A stretch of 64,000 bases of DNA from Phyllobacterium lublinensis (GTDB taxonomy: Bacteria > Pseudomonadota > Alphaproteobacteria > Rhizobiales > Rhizobiaceae). The notes below the pieces were generated by a model, which was not told where the DNA came from, did no database searches, and worked only from the letters and a program-made list of their open reading frames with translations. The DNA is taken from positions 1 to 64,000 of the forward strand of contig NZ_JAIUDQ010000001.1 in assembly GCF_020164435.1 (NCBI RefSeq), written 5' to 3'. The translations under genes and the position numbers were made by a program. Below, piece by piece: positions 1-9,704 of this stretch (positions within the stretch are counted from its first letter, which is position 1; each line of letters opens with the position of its first letter).

Positions 1-525
1 CTGTCCGATGAGCGTGCCGGCATGATGCATGAAGTGCGCGAGCAGCTTCGGCCCGATGCCGAATCCCTGGGTCTGCAGATTACCGACGTGCGAATTCGCA
101 GGACGGATCTAACACAGGAAGTCTCCCAGCAGACATTCGATCGCATGAAGGCCGAACGCCTTGCCGAAGCCGAACGCCTGCGGGCACGGGGACGTGAAGC
201 GGCACAGCGCATCAAGGCCATCACAGATCGTCAGGTGGTCGAGATCATTGCCGAAGCACGCAAGGAATCGGAAATCGCCCGAGGCGAGGGCGAGGGCGAG
301 CGCAGCCGCATCTTCGCGGAAGTGTTCTCGAAGGATCCGGACTTCTTTGCCTTCTATCGTTCAATGACGGCATATGGCACCGCGTTGGACAACACGGGAA
401 CGACGATGGTGCTTTCGCCCAATTCCGAGTTCTTCCGTTATTTCCAGGACTCGAAGGGCACTTTGCCTCCTGTCAGTGGATCGACACCGCCGGTTACCCC
501 GGCACCAACGCCCGCCCCTCAGTAG
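1..525 (+). CDS. hflC: HflC, modulator of FtsH protease (3' part only)
   Basis: The reading frame is open from base 1, so only the C-terminal 174 residues are present. HflC and HflK form a membrane-anchored SPFH/prohibitin-family complex around FtsH that limits degradation of membrane proteins. The visible part has the typical charged coiled-coil segment (TFDRMKAERLAEAERLRARG), then the segment with RIFAEVFSKDPDFFAFYRS, then a short Pro/Thr-rich tail. DUF2065 and degP follow directly, which is the usual alphaproteobacterial hflK-hflC-DUF2065-degP order. The N-terminal membrane anchor and hflK lie outside the window. Confidence 0.93.
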   Translation: MSDERAGMMHEVREQLRPDAESLGLQITDVRIRRTDLTQEVSQQTFDRMKAERLAEAERLRARGREAAQRIKAITDRQVVEIIAEARKESEIARGEGEGERSRIFAEVFSKDPDFFAFYRSMTAYGTALDNTGTTMVLSPNSEFFRYFQDSKGTLPPVSGSTPPVTPAPTPAPQ

Positions 526-542
526 TAGGGCGGGCCTGGGGG

Positions 543-728
543 ATGGTTGATTTCATCGATGCCGTAGGGCTGTTCCTCGTATTCGAGGGGCTGCTCTACG
601 GCTGTTTTCCGCTGGTTGCAAAACGGCTTGCGCGCGATGTGAGTGAACAGCCGGATGGGTTCCTGCGTATCGCAGGTGTCGCTTCGGTTGCCGCGGGTGT
701 AGCAGTCGTTTGGATGGCGCGCGGCTAG
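543..728 (+). CDS. DUF2065 small membrane protein
   Basis: This is a 61-residue protein with two hydrophobic helices (about residues 5-25 and 40-58) joined by a short basic/acidic loop. The pattern LFLVFEGLLYGCFP near the start is typical of DUF2065. The family almost always sits next to hflKC, so a role in membrane protein quality control is likely, but its biochemical function is unknown. It starts 17 bases after the hflC stop and is probably cotranscribed with it. Confidence 0.85.
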   Translation: MVDFIDAVGLFLVFEGLLYGCFPLVAKRLARDVSEQPDGFLRIAGVASVAAGVAVVWMARG

Positions 729-733
729 CAGTT

Positions 734-757
734 AAAGGCGAAGTCATTCTCGCCTTT
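734..757 (+). terminator. Hairpin after hflC-DUF2065
   Basis: The stem AAAGGCGA / TCGCCTTT (734-741 and 750-757) encloses an 8-base loop just after the DUF2065 stop. Only a weak T run is present. It could end the hflKC transcript partially before degP. There is no functional evidence. Confidence 0.45.
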
Positions 758-845
758 CATCAAACCTTCGTGTCGGCGGTCATATTTTTGTCTACTCTCG
801 CCGTTCTGTTGTATTATCCGAGCTCTCGATTAAAGGCCCGAACGT

Positions 846-2393
846 ATGGTTTTCAACACTGGTCGCTCCGCTTTCCGTTCCACCACAGCGGCAATCGCCC
901 TGATTGGCTTTGCTGCAACAAGTGCTGTTCCGGCCTTTGTGACCGTTGCCAGGGCGCAGAGCCAGGCCGCTCCGGTGCCAAACAGCGAACAGCCGCGCGC
1001 ACTCGGCCCGGCATCGGTGGCCGATCTCGCCGATGGATTGCTCGACGCGGTCGTCAATATTTCCACATCCCAGACCGTCAAAGGCCAGGATGGGGAATCT
1101 GGACCAATACCGATGCCGAAGGTGCCGGAAGGCTCGCCCTTCCAGGAATTCTTTGACGAGTATTTCGGCAAGCAGGCGCCTGGCCAGAACAATCCTTCGC
1201 ACAAAGTGCAGTCGCTTGGATCGGGCTTCGTTATCGATGCCGAACAGGGGATTGTTGTCACCAACAATCACGTCATCGCCGATGCGGACGAGATTGAAGT
1301 CAACTTCAATGACGGCTCGAAACTGAAGGCCGAACTGGTCGGCAAGGACACCAAGACGGACCTAGCGGTTCTCAAGGTGGATCCGAAAAAGCACAAGCTT
1401 GTTGCCGTCAAATTCGGCGACTCGTCCAAGACCCGCATCGGGGACTGGGTGATGGCCATCGGCAATCCATTCGGATTCGGGGGTACCGTGACCGTGGGCA
1501 TCGTTTCGGCACGCAATCGCGATATCAATTCGGGGCCGTACGACAATTTCATCCAGACAGACGCTGCCATCAATCGCGGCAATTCGGGTGGGCCGCTCTT
1601 CGATATGTACGGCCAGGTGATTGGCATCAACACGGCGATCATTTCGCCGACGGGCGGGTCGATCGGTATCGGATTTGCAATCCCGGCGGAGCTTGCTTCC
1701 GGTGTCATTGGGCAGCTGCGCGAGTTTGGTGAGACGCGGCGCGGCTGGCTGGGCGTTCGCATCCAGCCGGTAACGGACGAGATCGCCGAAAGCCTCGGCA
1801 TGCCGTCGAGCAAGGGCGCGCTGGTTGCCGGAATCATCGATGGCGGCCCTGTCGCCAACGGCGCAATCCTGGCCGGCGATGTGATCATTCGTTTCGACGG
1901 CAAGCCGGTCAACAACGTAAAGGACCTGCCGCGTGTCGTCGCCGAGAGCCCTGTGGGCAAAGAGGTTGATGTGGTCATCGTCCGCAAAGGCAAGGAGGAG
2001 ACCGTAAAGGTCACGCTCGGCCGCCTCGAGGACGGAGAACAACAGGCCAAGAAGGATGATCAGACAGGCCAGGGCGAAGATGGTTCCGTGCAGAATGTCG
2101 ACGTGCTCGGCATGACGCTCGATACCCTCAACGATGACAGCCGCAAGTCGTTCGGTATCTCGAAGGAGGTTCAGGGCGTTCTGATCACAGAAGTCCAGAA
2201 CGACTCCATAGCCGCCAACAAACGCATCCAGGCTGGCGATGTCATCGTGGACATTGCGCAGGAAACCGTTTCGACACCTGGAGACGTCGCTGCCCGAATC
2301 GAGAAGCTGCGGGATGAGGGCCGCAAGAATGCGCTGCTCATGCTTGCATCAAAAACCGGCGAACTGCGCTTCGTGACGCTACAGATGGATTAA
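846..2393 (+). CDS. degP: Periplasmic serine protease Do (DegP/HtrA)
   Basis: A 515-residue HtrA-type serine protease and chaperone that degrades or refolds damaged periplasmic proteins. A signal peptide covers about residues 1-38, ending near ARAQS. The trypsin-like domain carries the triad His142 (TNNHVIAD), Asp172 (TDLAVLKV) and Ser247 (GNSGGPL). Two PDZ domains follow, at about 275-375 and 415-510. Length and domain order match DegP/MucD proteins. It lies 117 bases downstream of DUF2065; a hairpin between them suggests it also has its own promoter. Confidence 0.96.
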   Translation: MVFNTGRSAFRSTTAAIALIGFAATSAVPAFVTVARAQSQAAPVPNSEQPRALGPASVADLADGLLDAVVNISTSQTVKGQDGESGPIPMPKVPEGSPFQEFFDEYFGKQAPGQNNPSHKVQSLGSGFVIDAEQGIVVTNNHVIADADEIEVNFNDGSKLKAELVGKDTKTDLAVLKVDPKKHKLVAVKFGDSSKTRIGDWVMAIGNPFGFGGTVTVGIVSARNRDINSGPYDNFIQTDAAINRGNSGGPLFDMYGQVIGINTAIISPTGGSIGIGFAIPAELASGVIGQLREFGETRRGWLGVRIQPVTDEIAESLGMPSSKGALVAGIIDGGPVANGAILAGDVIIRFDGKPVNNVKDLPRVVAESPVGKEVDVVIVRKGKEETVKVTLGRLEDGEQQAKKDDQTGQGEDGSVQNVDVLGMTLDTLNDDSRKSFGISKEVQGVLITEVQNDSIAANKRIQAGDVIVDIAQETVSTPGDVAARIEKLRDEGRKNALLMLASKTGELRFVTLQMD

Positions 2394-2527
2394 TCGCCAG
2401 ATCCGATTGGATTTTGCACAAAAGAGTCGGGTTTCGTGTGAGGAATGGCAATTCTCGACTAAATATTCGCGAATCTGACTCAATTTTTTCAACGTCCACG
2501 CGAAAAAGTGCTGTAGTGACGCGAGCG

Positions 2528-3415
2528 TCAGATGACGAAATCTGCCTTCCGGTATCCCTGGATATAAAGGAGAGCGGTCAAATCGCCATGGTCGATCCGC
2601 ACCCTGGCCTTGGCCGCAACGGAGGGTTTGGCATGCAGCGCCACGCCCGTACCGGCCAACTGCAACATTCCGAGGTCGTTGGCGCCGTCGCCAACGGCAA
2701 TTGCTTCCTGCGGCGAAAGGCCGAGGCGTGTGCATATCGATTCGAGAGCCGCAACCTTTGCCTCTCGGCCCAATATGGGCTCCTTCACCTCGCCAGTTAG
2801 GGATTTGCCGTTGTCTATCAACGTGTTGGCGCTGTTTTCATGGAAGCCGATCATGTCGGCGATGCGCTGGGTAAAAACAGTGAACCCGCCTGACACAAGC
2901 GCGGTATAGGCGCCATGCTTCTTCATTGTCCGGACCAGTTCGGGCCCGCCAGGCATCAAAGTGATACGGCTGGCAATCACTTTGTCGATGACCGAATAGG
3001 GCAAGCCCTTCAGCAATCGTACACGTTCGCGCAGCGCAGGCTCGAACGCAATTTCTCCATTCATCGCCTGCGCCGTAATGGCGGCAACCTGATCGCGCAG
3101 CCCCGCCTCTTCTGCCAGTTCATCGATGCATTCCTGCTGAATCATGGTTGAGTCCATGTCGGCGATGAGGATTTTTTTTCGCCGAGAGTCTTGATCTTGC
3201 ACGACAATATCGATCGGGTCGCCATCGATTGTGCGTTTCAGCTCCGCAAGGGCATCTTCGGCCTTCATGGTATCGCGAAGCGCAATGTCACAGGCAACTC
3301 CGTCCGCCAGCCAGTAAAGACCTGTTGCATTGACGGCAGCGGAGGCTTTAATCCCGAGAGCAGGTGCCAGCCCTGCGGTGGCTGGATTGGCGATGAGCGT
3401 GGCCATCAACGACAT
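2528..3415 (-). CDS. serB: Phosphoserine phosphatase SerB
   Basis: The protein is 295 residues long, a HAD-superfamily phosphatase catalysing the last step of serine synthesis from 3-phosphoserine. The nucleophile motif is DMDSTM (DxDST) near residue 87. Motif II is VSGGF, and [10 protein letters not shown] is the metal-binding motif. The N-terminal ~80 residues resemble the degenerate ACT-like region of alphaproteobacterial SerB. The frame is open further upstream, but ATG 3415 gives the usual length and leaves 27 bases to the divergent miaA, so the longer version is unlikely. Confidence 0.94.
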   Translation of the reverse strand: MSLMATLIANPATAGLAPALGIKASAAVNATGLYWLADGVACDIALRDTMKAEDALAELKRTIDGDPIDIVVQDQDSRRKKILIADMDSTMIQQECIDELAEEAGLRDQVAAITAQAMNGEIAFEPALRERVRLLKGLPYSVIDKVIASRITLMPGGPELVRTMKKHGAYTALVSGGFTVFTQRIADMIGFHENSANTLIDNGKSLTGEVKEPILGREAKVAALESICTRLGLSPQEAIAVGDGANDLGMLQLAGTGVALHAKPSVAAKARVRIDHGDLTALLYIQGYRKADFVI

Positions 3416-3442
3416 GAGCAGATTTCCGATTGGACGGTTAGG

Positions 3443-4324
3443 GTGACAAAAAGACAGGCAATCCTGATAGCCGGACCGACGGCCAGCGGCAAGTCGGCAC
3501 TTGCTCTTCGTTTGGCTGCCGAGTCCGGCGGCGTCATCGTCAATACGGATTCCATGCAGGTCTACAAAGTGCTGAACCTGTTGACGGCCCGTCCAGGTCC
3601 TGACGACGTGAATGCCGCTCCCCACTACCTCTATGGCCACGTTTTCCCCGACATCGCATATTCCACCGGACGCTGGCTCCTGGATGCGGAAAACATACTG
3701 GCAAATCCAGAACTATTTGAAAAAACTATGATTTTCGTGGGAGGAACCGGGCTTTATTTCCGCGCGCTTCTGGGTGGCTTGTCCGCTATGCCAGAGATCC
3801 CGGCCACCGTCCGTTCCTATTGGCGCAGTCAGGATGCCGAGCAGGGAGCGGAAAGGCTCCACGCAGTTCTTGCCGAAAAGGACGCCTTGGCTGCGTCGAT
3901 TTTGCGCCCGACCGACAGTCAGAGAATTGTCCGAGCCCTGGAAGTTTTCGACGCTTCGGGTCGCTCAATCGTTGAATGGCAAAGGGAAACCGGAAAATCG
4001 CTGATCGAGGGCGACGTTCGAAAGATCGTCATCGAGCCTGATCGGCAATGGTTGGGGCAACGGATAGCATCACGGTTCGACCTGATGATGAAGGGAGGAG
4101 CGATCGATGAGGTGAAAGCCTTGCTGGCGCTTGGTCTTTCGCCCGATCTGCCAGCTATGCGCGCAATCGGTGTACGTGAAATTGCAGAGGTCCTGGCGGG
4201 CCGGCTGGCGATGGAGGAAGCCGCGGAACGCGCGACGATTGCCACCAGGCAATACGCCAAGCGGCAAATGACATGGTTTCGCAATCAGTTGGGTAACGAC
4301 TGGGAACGACTGCCCTATCCGTAA
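3443..4324 (+). CDS. miaA: tRNA dimethylallyltransferase MiaA
   Basis: MiaA transfers a dimethylallyl group to N6 of A37 in tRNAs that read UNN codons. The P-loop [12 protein letters not shown] lies at the start, and NTDSMQVYK is the conserved DSxQxY substrate motif. [15 protein letters not shown] and the C-terminal [14 protein letters not shown] are also diagnostic. I chose the GTG at 3443 because the domain begins seven residues later and upstream codons would run into the divergent serB start. Length is 293 residues, normal for the family. Confidence 0.93.
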   Translation: MTKRQAILIAGPTASGKSALALRLAAESGGVIVNTDSMQVYKVLNLLTARPGPDDVNAAPHYLYGHVFPDIAYSTGRWLLDAENILANPELFEKTMIFVGGTGLYFRALLGGLSAMPEIPATVRSYWRSQDAEQGAERLHAVLAEKDALAASILRPTDSQRIVRALEVFDASGRSIVEWQRETGKSLIEGDVRKIVIEPDRQWLGQRIASRFDLMMKGGAIDEVKALLALGLSPDLPAMRAIGVREIAEVLAGRLAMEEAAERATIATRQYAKRQMTWFRNQLGNDWERLPYP

Positions 4325-4328
4325 GATG

Positions 4329-6209
4329 TCAGCTCTTGTCGTCGCGGAAAGTCCGGATGAGATCACTTGCCCGGAACCGTTCGACATTCCCGGGCTGCGG
4401 TCTCAAAGACTCCTGGTTGCGAAGGGTTGTGTCGGCGCTACGCCATTGCGGCTTCGCCGCTTCCTGAGATTGTGATGACAGGCGCTGGCTTGCAATAGGC
4501 GTGCTGACGATGCCTTCGAAAGTATCGGCCGTATCCTCGCTGCTGGTGGGTTCCGCCGCATTGAGTTGGCGCATCCGCATCAAGACCGTGTCCAGCGACA
4601 AATGGGCATCGCTGAGGCGAACCGATTCTTGCGTTTTCGCCATGTTGGCTGCGGGAAGCTGGGCAGCCGGGATGTTTTCAAACATCATGCGCATGGGTGT
4701 CGGAACCGCTTCACCGAAAGCAATCGCCTCACGGTTGGCAATCGATGACAGAAATCCGATGGTGCTTTGTGACGCCCCGGAAATGGCGCCGCGGATGATT
4801 TCCTGGTCCCGTTCGTTGCCAAGCCGCATCGCAAATACCGTGCTGCATTGGGAGAGAATCGTTGCGTCCAGTTCACCCGGCCGCTGCGTCACAACCGAGA
4901 GATAGACGCCATACTTGCGGCCTTCCTTGGCAATGCGTGCAATTGCCTGCCTTGTGGGCCAGAAGCCCGCATTCGCATCGGCCGGAATGTAGCGATGGGC
5001 CTCTTCACAGACAACCAGCGTTTGCAAGCGGCCGTCACTCGATACGGCAAGGTCGAAAGCCATGCGGCAGAGCACCGATGCAACCGAGTTGACCACTTCA
5101 GAAGGCAGTCCGGCCAATTGGAACACGCATATCGGGCGATCGTTCTTCGGAACCCTGAAGATGTGCCCGATGGTTTGGCGCATAGTATCGAGCGTCGTAG
5201 GCGCTGAAAACATGAACCGGTAGCGTGGATCGTTGACCAAGGCCAGCAAGCGCTGCTTGAGGGCCTTCATTGTGGGACGATCCGGTTTGCCGTCCAGTTG
5301 ACCGATGCGCTCTTCGATGAGCTTCACGAGATCGGCCATCCGGTAGGGTGCGGGGGTGTCCGCGGTCATCGATGAATAATCGCGGTCCTTTTTTAGCAGC
5401 GAAGTTGAATTCGCCGCATCGGCACTTGCAAAGCGCTCCTTGGCAATCGGGATCAGGTCTCGCAGTATATCGACTTCTGCAGCGATGACCGGTCTTCCGC
5501 GGAAGACTGCCTCGGCAAATTCATCAAGCCTGAAGAGCCAGTAGGGCAGGTCGAATGAGGTATAGTCTATTGATATTGCGTGCTCGGGAAACGCACTGGC
5601 GAATTCATTGTGCGGATCAAGGATCAGCACGCGCAAATCGGGACGCTGCTTGATGATCTTGCGCAGGAGCAGGGATACGGCGCTGGATTTACCGACGCCC
5701 GTACTTCCCAAGACGGCAAAGTGCCGCGAAATAAGACTGTCGATCGAAATCAGGGCCGGAATGTCGGCGTTTTGCGAAAGGTGGCCGACCGATACCGTGT
5801 TGTTGAGAGTCGTCGTGTAGATACTCGCCAAATCAGCTGCACGAATGCGGTGGGCAAGGGCGCCCATGTGCGGATAGTTGGCGATACCCGATGAAAATCG
5901 CAATGTGCCGTCAGGGAGTGTTCTGACCTGTCCGACCAGCTCGACATGGATGTGCATGCTGTGGTCGGCACCCGGCGCCCATTCGGCAATCGGAAGGTCA
6001 ACCTTGTAGACCAGGCCTACGATGCGGCTGGTATCAACCTGAATGGATATCAGCTGCCCGACGACCCAGTAATCGTCCGACGCGTGCACGGTGGGCCCGG
6101 TCTTGGCGTGGATAATGGCCTTTTCACCATTACACTCGATTACGTATCCATCGGTTCGGTTTCGAACCAGTGGCCTCGGCTGTTCAGAGTGCAAGGCTTC
6201 AGCGCTCAT
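4329..6209 (-). CDS. HerA-like ATP-binding protein (DUF87/DUF853 type)
   Basis: A 626-residue hexameric-translocase-like ATPase of the HerA/FtsK class. After an N-terminal beta-barrel-like segment comes Walker A GSTGVGKSS at about residue 168. Walker B is LVVCEEAHRY, followed by a conserved TQRPGELD sensor region and MRLGNERDQEIIRGA. HerA proteins pump DNA in repair or defence, but rhizobial members of this subgroup have no established role and no NurA-type nuclease is adjacent. The tail (last ~90 residues) is low-complexity. Start ATG 6209 is preferred to TTG 6242. It converges on miaA with 4 bases between the stops. Confidence 0.85.
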   Translation of the reverse strand: MSAEALHSEQPRPLVRNRTDGYVIECNGEKAIIHAKTGPTVHASDDYWVVGQLISIQVDTSRIVGLVYKVDLPIAEWAPGADHSMHIHVELVGQVRTLPDGTLRFSSGIANYPHMGALAHRIRAADLASIYTTTLNNTVSVGHLSQNADIPALISIDSLISRHFAVLGSTGVGKSSAVSLLLRKIIKQRPDLRVLILDPHNEFASAFPEHAISIDYTSFDLPYWLFRLDEFAEAVFRGRPVIAAEVDILRDLIPIAKERFASADAANSTSLLKKDRDYSSMTADTPAPYRMADLVKLIEERIGQLDGKPDRPTMKALKQRLLALVNDPRYRFMFSAPTTLDTMRQTIGHIFRVPKNDRPICVFQLAGLPSEVVNSVASVLCRMAFDLAVSSDGRLQTLVVCEEAHRYIPADANAGFWPTRQAIARIAKEGRKYGVYLSVVTQRPGELDATILSQCSTVFAMRLGNERDQEIIRGAISGASQSTIGFLSSIANREAIAFGEAVPTPMRMMFENIPAAQLPAANMAKTQESVRLSDAHLSLDTVLMRMRQLNAAEPTSSEDTADTFEGIVSTPIASQRLSSQSQEAAKPQWRSADTTLRNQESLRPQPGNVERFRASDLIRTFRDDKS

Positions 6210-6405
6210 TCGATGTTCAATCCGAAGTTGTCTAAGGTTCAAATCTGATCCGTCACCCTATGCTCAAGGCATTGAGAATATATTAGCGCAGTTGCTTGCA
6301 TTTGACCGTTGTGTGACGGCAGTTGGCCAATGGTTACCGATCAATTTCACTTCAATTGCATTTTGACGTTGACGGATAGAATTTGCCAAATTATCGTCCG
6401 CGACC

Positions 6406-6456
6406 ATGAAAACAGTTCTTATCGTCGTGGGATCGCGCATGGGCAGGGTGTTGTAA
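6406..6456 (+). CDS. Leader peptide of the ilvI-ilvH attenuator
   Basis: A 16-residue open frame, MKTVLIVVGSRMGRVL, is rich in Val, Leu and Ile (8 of 16). It ends directly before a set of mutually exclusive hairpins and the ilvI gene. This is the classical layout of a branched-chain amino acid attenuator: ribosome stalling at Val/Leu/Ile codons when charged tRNA is scarce would favour read-through. The codon run is seen in the sequence; function is inferred from known ilv attenuators. Confidence 0.75.
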   Translation: MKTVLIVVGSRMGRVL

Positions 6457-6516
6457 GCACCCGGCGAAAGCTCCCATGCGCGAAACACAGGCTCCTTCGG
6501 GGGCCTTTTTTATTTT
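6433..6516 (+). promoter_or_regulatory. ilvI attenuator (competing hairpins plus terminator)
   Basis: TCGCGCATGGG (6433-6443, inside the leader frame) pairs perfectly with CCCATGCGCGA (6473-6483). A smaller hairpin GGGTG/CACCC lies between them. The intrinsic terminator is GGCTCC-TTCG-GGGGCC (6490-6505) followed by TTTTTTATTTT. The segment AAAGCTCCC (6467-6475) can pair imperfectly with GGGGGCCTTT of the terminator, a plausible antiterminator. A ribosome stalled in the leader would block the first long hairpin. Confidence 0.75.
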
Positions 6517-6582
6517 CAACATGTCAGATAAACGAAAATCAACCGAAGTGCCGCGCGCCGCAGAATAGACGGGAAGAAATCG

Positions 6583-8388
6583 ATGACCGCAGAGAGACAG
6601 GATAGTGATAGCCACACATCGCAACGCCGGGAAATGACCGGCGCCGAGATGGTGGTTCAGGCCCTCATTGATCAGGGTGTTACGGATATTTTTGGCTATC
6701 CGGGCGGCGCCGTCCTTCCCATATACGATGAGCTGTTTCAGCAGGATCGGATCAATCACATTCTTGTCCGGCACGAGCAGGGCGCAGGGCATGCGGCCGA
6801 AGGCTATGCTCGTTCCACCGGCAAGGTCGGGGTGATGCTGGTTACATCGGGCCCCGGTGCGACGAATGCGGTGACGCCGCTTCAGGATGCCTTGATGGAT
6901 TCAATCCCGCTCGTCTGCATCAGCGGTCAGGTTCCAACAAGCCTTATAGGCTCCGATGCCTTCCAGGAATGCGATACCGTCGGCATTACCCGTCCCTGCA
7001 CCAAGCACAATTGGCTGGTGAAAGATGTCAACGATCTGGCGCGTGTTCTGCATGAGGCTTTCCACGTTGCAAAAACCGGCCGCCCAGGGCCTGTTCTGGT
7101 TGATGTTCCCAAGGACGTTCAGTTTGCAACGGGCATGTACACGCCGCCGGAAACCGCTCCACGCACAAGCTACAACCCGAAAGTCCAGGGTGACATCGAG
7201 GCGATCAAGCAAGCAGTTGCACTGCTGGCATCGGCAAAGCGCCCCATCATCTATTCCGGGGGCGGTGTCGTCAATTCCGGAAACGAGGCAAGCAAGCTGC
7301 TGCGTGAACTGGTCGAGCTGACGAATTTCCCGATCACATCGACGTTGATGGGTCTGGGGGCCTACCCGGCATCGGGCAAGAATTGGCTCGGCATGCTCGG
7401 TATGCATGGGACCTATGAAGCCAACATGAGCATGCATGACTGTGACGTCATGTTGAACGTAGGAGCGCGTTTTGACGACCGCATCACTGGCCGTATCAGC
7501 GCCTTCTCGCCAAATTCGAAGAAAATCCACATCGATATCGATCCGTCTTCGATCAACAAATCCGTCCGCGTCGATATTCCGATCATCGGGGACGTAGCCA
7601 ACGTACTCGAAGACATGGTTCGTCTCTTGCGGGCATCTTCAATCCAGCCCGACAAGAAAGCCATTGGCGAATGGTGGTCGCAGATCGACAAATGGCGGGC
7701 GCGCAAGTCCTTGTCCTATACGCGCAACAAGGACGTCATCATGCCGCAATATGCGCTTGAGCGACTCTATGCCCTGACGAAGGATCACGATACCTACATC
7801 ACGACGGAAGTTGGTCAGCACCAGATGTGGGCTGCTCAGTTCTACGGATTTGAAAAGCCGAACCGCTGGATGACATCGGGCGGTCTTGGCACGATGGGTT
7901 ATGGCCTGCCGGCGGCGTTGGGCGTACAGATCGCCCATCCGAATTCGCTGGTCATCGACATTGCCGGCGATGCTTCCGTACAGATGACCATGCAGGAGAT
8001 GAGCGCTGCCGTTCAATATGAAGCTCCGATCAAGATCTTCATTCTGAACAACCAGTATATGGGCATGGTGCGCCAATGGCAGCAGTTGTTGCACGGCAAT
8101 CGCCTGTCGCATTCCTATACAGAAGCGCTGCCGGATTTCGTCAAGCTGGCAGAAGCCTATGGCGGCCATGGTATCCGCTGCGAAAAACCCGGCGATCTGG
8201 ACGATGCAATCCAGGAGATGATCGATGTCAAGAAGCCGGTGCTGTTCGATTGCCGCGTTGCAAATCTGGCGAATTGCTTCCCGATGATTCCGTCCGGCAA
8301 GGCCCACAATGAAATGCTGCTGCCCGATGAAGCGACCGACGAGGCAGTCGCCAATGCCATCGACGCCAAGGGCAGACAGCTCGTCTAA
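6583..8388 (+). CDS. ilvI: Acetolactate synthase, catalytic subunit
   Basis: This 601-residue ThDP enzyme forms acetolactate or acetohydroxybutyrate, the first common step of Val/Leu/Ile synthesis. Visible features are the N-terminal GYPGGAVLPIYDEL with the catalytic glutamate in LVRHEQGAGHAAEGYA. GDASVQMTMQE...NNQYMGMVRQWQ is the ThDP/Mg site (GDA in place of the common GDG). Start ATG 6583 follows a GGGAAG-type ribosome site. The regulatory subunit ilvH lies 22 bases downstream in the same operon, and the attenuator lies upstream. Confidence 0.96.
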   Translation: MTAERQDSDSHTSQRREMTGAEMVVQALIDQGVTDIFGYPGGAVLPIYDELFQQDRINHILVRHEQGAGHAAEGYARSTGKVGVMLVTSGPGATNAVTPLQDALMDSIPLVCISGQVPTSLIGSDAFQECDTVGITRPCTKHNWLVKDVNDLARVLHEAFHVAKTGRPGPVLVDVPKDVQFATGMYTPPETAPRTSYNPKVQGDIEAIKQAVALLASAKRPIIYSGGGVVNSGNEASKLLRELVELTNFPITSTLMGLGAYPASGKNWLGMLGMHGTYEANMSMHDCDVMLNVGARFDDRITGRISAFSPNSKKIHIDIDPSSINKSVRVDIPIIGDVANVLEDMVRLLRASSIQPDKKAIGEWWSQIDKWRARKSLSYTRNKDVIMPQYALERLYALTKDHDTYITTEVGQHQMWAAQFYGFEKPNRWMTSGGLGTMGYGLPAALGVQIAHPNSLVIDIAGDASVQMTMQEMSAAVQYEAPIKIFILNNQYMGMVRQWQQLLHGNRLSHSYTEALPDFVKLAEAYGGHGIRCEKPGDLDDAIQEMIDVKKPVLFDCRVANLANCFPMIPSGKAHNEMLLPDEATDEAVANAIDAKGRQLV

Positions 8389-8410
8389 GAAACCGGAGAG
8401 GATATATAGA

Positions 8411-8983
8411 ATGAACGCTCAAAATCTGGCCTCCGGCTCGGCATATTTCATCGCCAAGGAGACGGAACTACCGGTGACCACGGTCCTATCGGTTCTTGTC
8501 GACAACGAACCGGGCGTCCTTGCCCGCGTTATCGGCCTCTTCTCTGGAAGGGGTTATAATATCGAAAGCCTTACCGTTTCTGAGACTGAACACGAACAGC
8601 ACCTGTCACGTATCACGATTGTGACGCGTGGTACGCCGCACGTTCTCGACCAGATACGCCACCAGCTTGAGCGGATCGTGCCGGTACACCGCGTTGTGGA
8701 CCTTTCGGTACGGGCAGACGAGTTGGGCCACGACAAGCCGATTCAGCGCGAGCTTGCCTTGGTCAAGGTCGCAGGACTTGGCGAACACCGCAACGAAGCA
8801 CTGCGGCTCGCCGACGCCTTTCATGCCAAGGTTACCGATGCAACCACGGAGCATTTCATCTTCGAGATCACGGGGAAGGGTTCGAAGATTGACCAGTTCA
8901 TCGCAATCATGAAGCCGCTCGGCCTCGTGGAGATCTGCCGAACCGGCGTCGCTGCCATGAACCGTGGCCCATTGGGCATGTGA
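8411..8983 (+). CDS. ilvH: Acetolactate synthase, regulatory small subunit
   Basis: A 190-residue protein with an N-terminal ACT domain (VLVDNEPGVLARVIGLFSGRGYNIESL) that binds valine, and a C-terminal AHAS regulatory domain ending RTGVAAMNRGP. It activates IlvI and gives feedback control. ATG 8411 has a GGAGAG ribosome site at 8395-8400. The open frame extends upstream into ilvI, but a start there would add residues not seen in the family. Confidence 0.95.
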   Translation: MNAQNLASGSAYFIAKETELPVTTVLSVLVDNEPGVLARVIGLFSGRGYNIESLTVSETEHEQHLSRITIVTRGTPHVLDQIRHQLERIVPVHRVVDLSVRADELGHDKPIQRELALVKVAGLGEHRNEALRLADAFHAKVTDATTEHFIFEITGKGSKIDQFIAIMKPLGLVEICRTGVAAMNRGPLGM

Positions 8984-9015
8984 TCTGGGGCAAGTTCGGC
9001 AGATGCGAAAATCGA

Positions 9016-9044
9016 GTCAGGGATACGCAAATTGTATCCCTGAC
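9016..9044 (+). terminator. Perfect 11-bp hairpin after ilvH
   Basis: GTCAGGGATAC and GTATCCCTGAC flank a 7-base loop, 32 bases after the ilvH stop. No T run follows, so it may protect the 3' end or act as a weak terminator. Confidence 0.45.
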
Positions 9045-9109
9045 AAGATTGCTGTTGAGCGTAGTGGCATCCGATCCTAGCGTTTGGCCATAGATAAGGT
9101 TGGTTGCCA

Positions 9110-9703
9110 ATGACGATCGAGATTTTTCTGACGCTGCTTGTCTTTGCTTTTGTAACGTCGATTACCCCCGGACCAAATAACCTGATGCTTCTGGCGTCAG
9201 GCGTCAATTTTGGGTTCAAACGGTCAATTCCCCACACACTGGGGATTGGAAGCGGATTCTTCTCGCTGCTGCTGGGTGTCGGTTTAGGTCTGGGGGCGTT
9301 GATCCAGACGTTCCCGCTGCTTTATACGATCCTGAAGATAGCCGGTGGTGCCTATCTGGCTTACCTTGCCTATAAGATTGCAATCTCACGTTCGCTCAGT
9401 GAGGTCGATGGCAAGGCTCGGCCCATGACATTCTTGGAAGCTGCCGCATTCCAGTGGGTAAATCCGAAGGCATGGGTCATGGCTGTAACGGCCATGGCGA
9501 CCTACACGTCACCGGACGCTTATTTCGCGACCGTGTTGATCGTCAGTATTGCATTTGCACTCGTCAACATACCGTCGGTATCGAGTTGGGCGGCTTTCGG
9601 GCAGATGATGCGTGGCTGGCTCACCGATCCCGTGCGATTGAAATGGTTCAACATCAGCATGGCAATTTTGCTCGTTGCCAGCCTGTGGCCGATGCTGAAG
9701 TAA
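9110..9703 (+). CDS. LysE/RhtB family amino acid exporter
   Basis: A 197-residue inner membrane protein with about six helices. The N-terminal signature ITPGPNNLMLLASGVNFGFKRSIPHTLGI is typical of the LysE/RhtB exporters, which extrude amino acids or homoserine derivatives. Its placement behind ilvIH fits amino acid homeostasis, but the substrate cannot be read from sequence. ATG 9110 is preferred over the TTG two codons upstream, with AAGG about 10 bases before it. Confidence 0.88.
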   Translation: MTIEIFLTLLVFAFVTSITPGPNNLMLLASGVNFGFKRSIPHTLGIGSGFFSLLLGVGLGLGALIQTFPLLYTILKIAGGAYLAYLAYKIAISRSLSEVDGKARPMTFLEAAAFQWVNPKAWVMAVTAMATYTSPDAYFATVLIVSIAFALVNIPSVSSWAAFGQMMRGWLTDPVRLKWFNISMAILLVASLWPMLK

Positions 9704-9704
9704 G

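Noticed and set aside
2414..2800. Plus-strand open frame after degP
   Set aside because: It lies antisense to serB, has no recognisable domain and no clear ribosome site.
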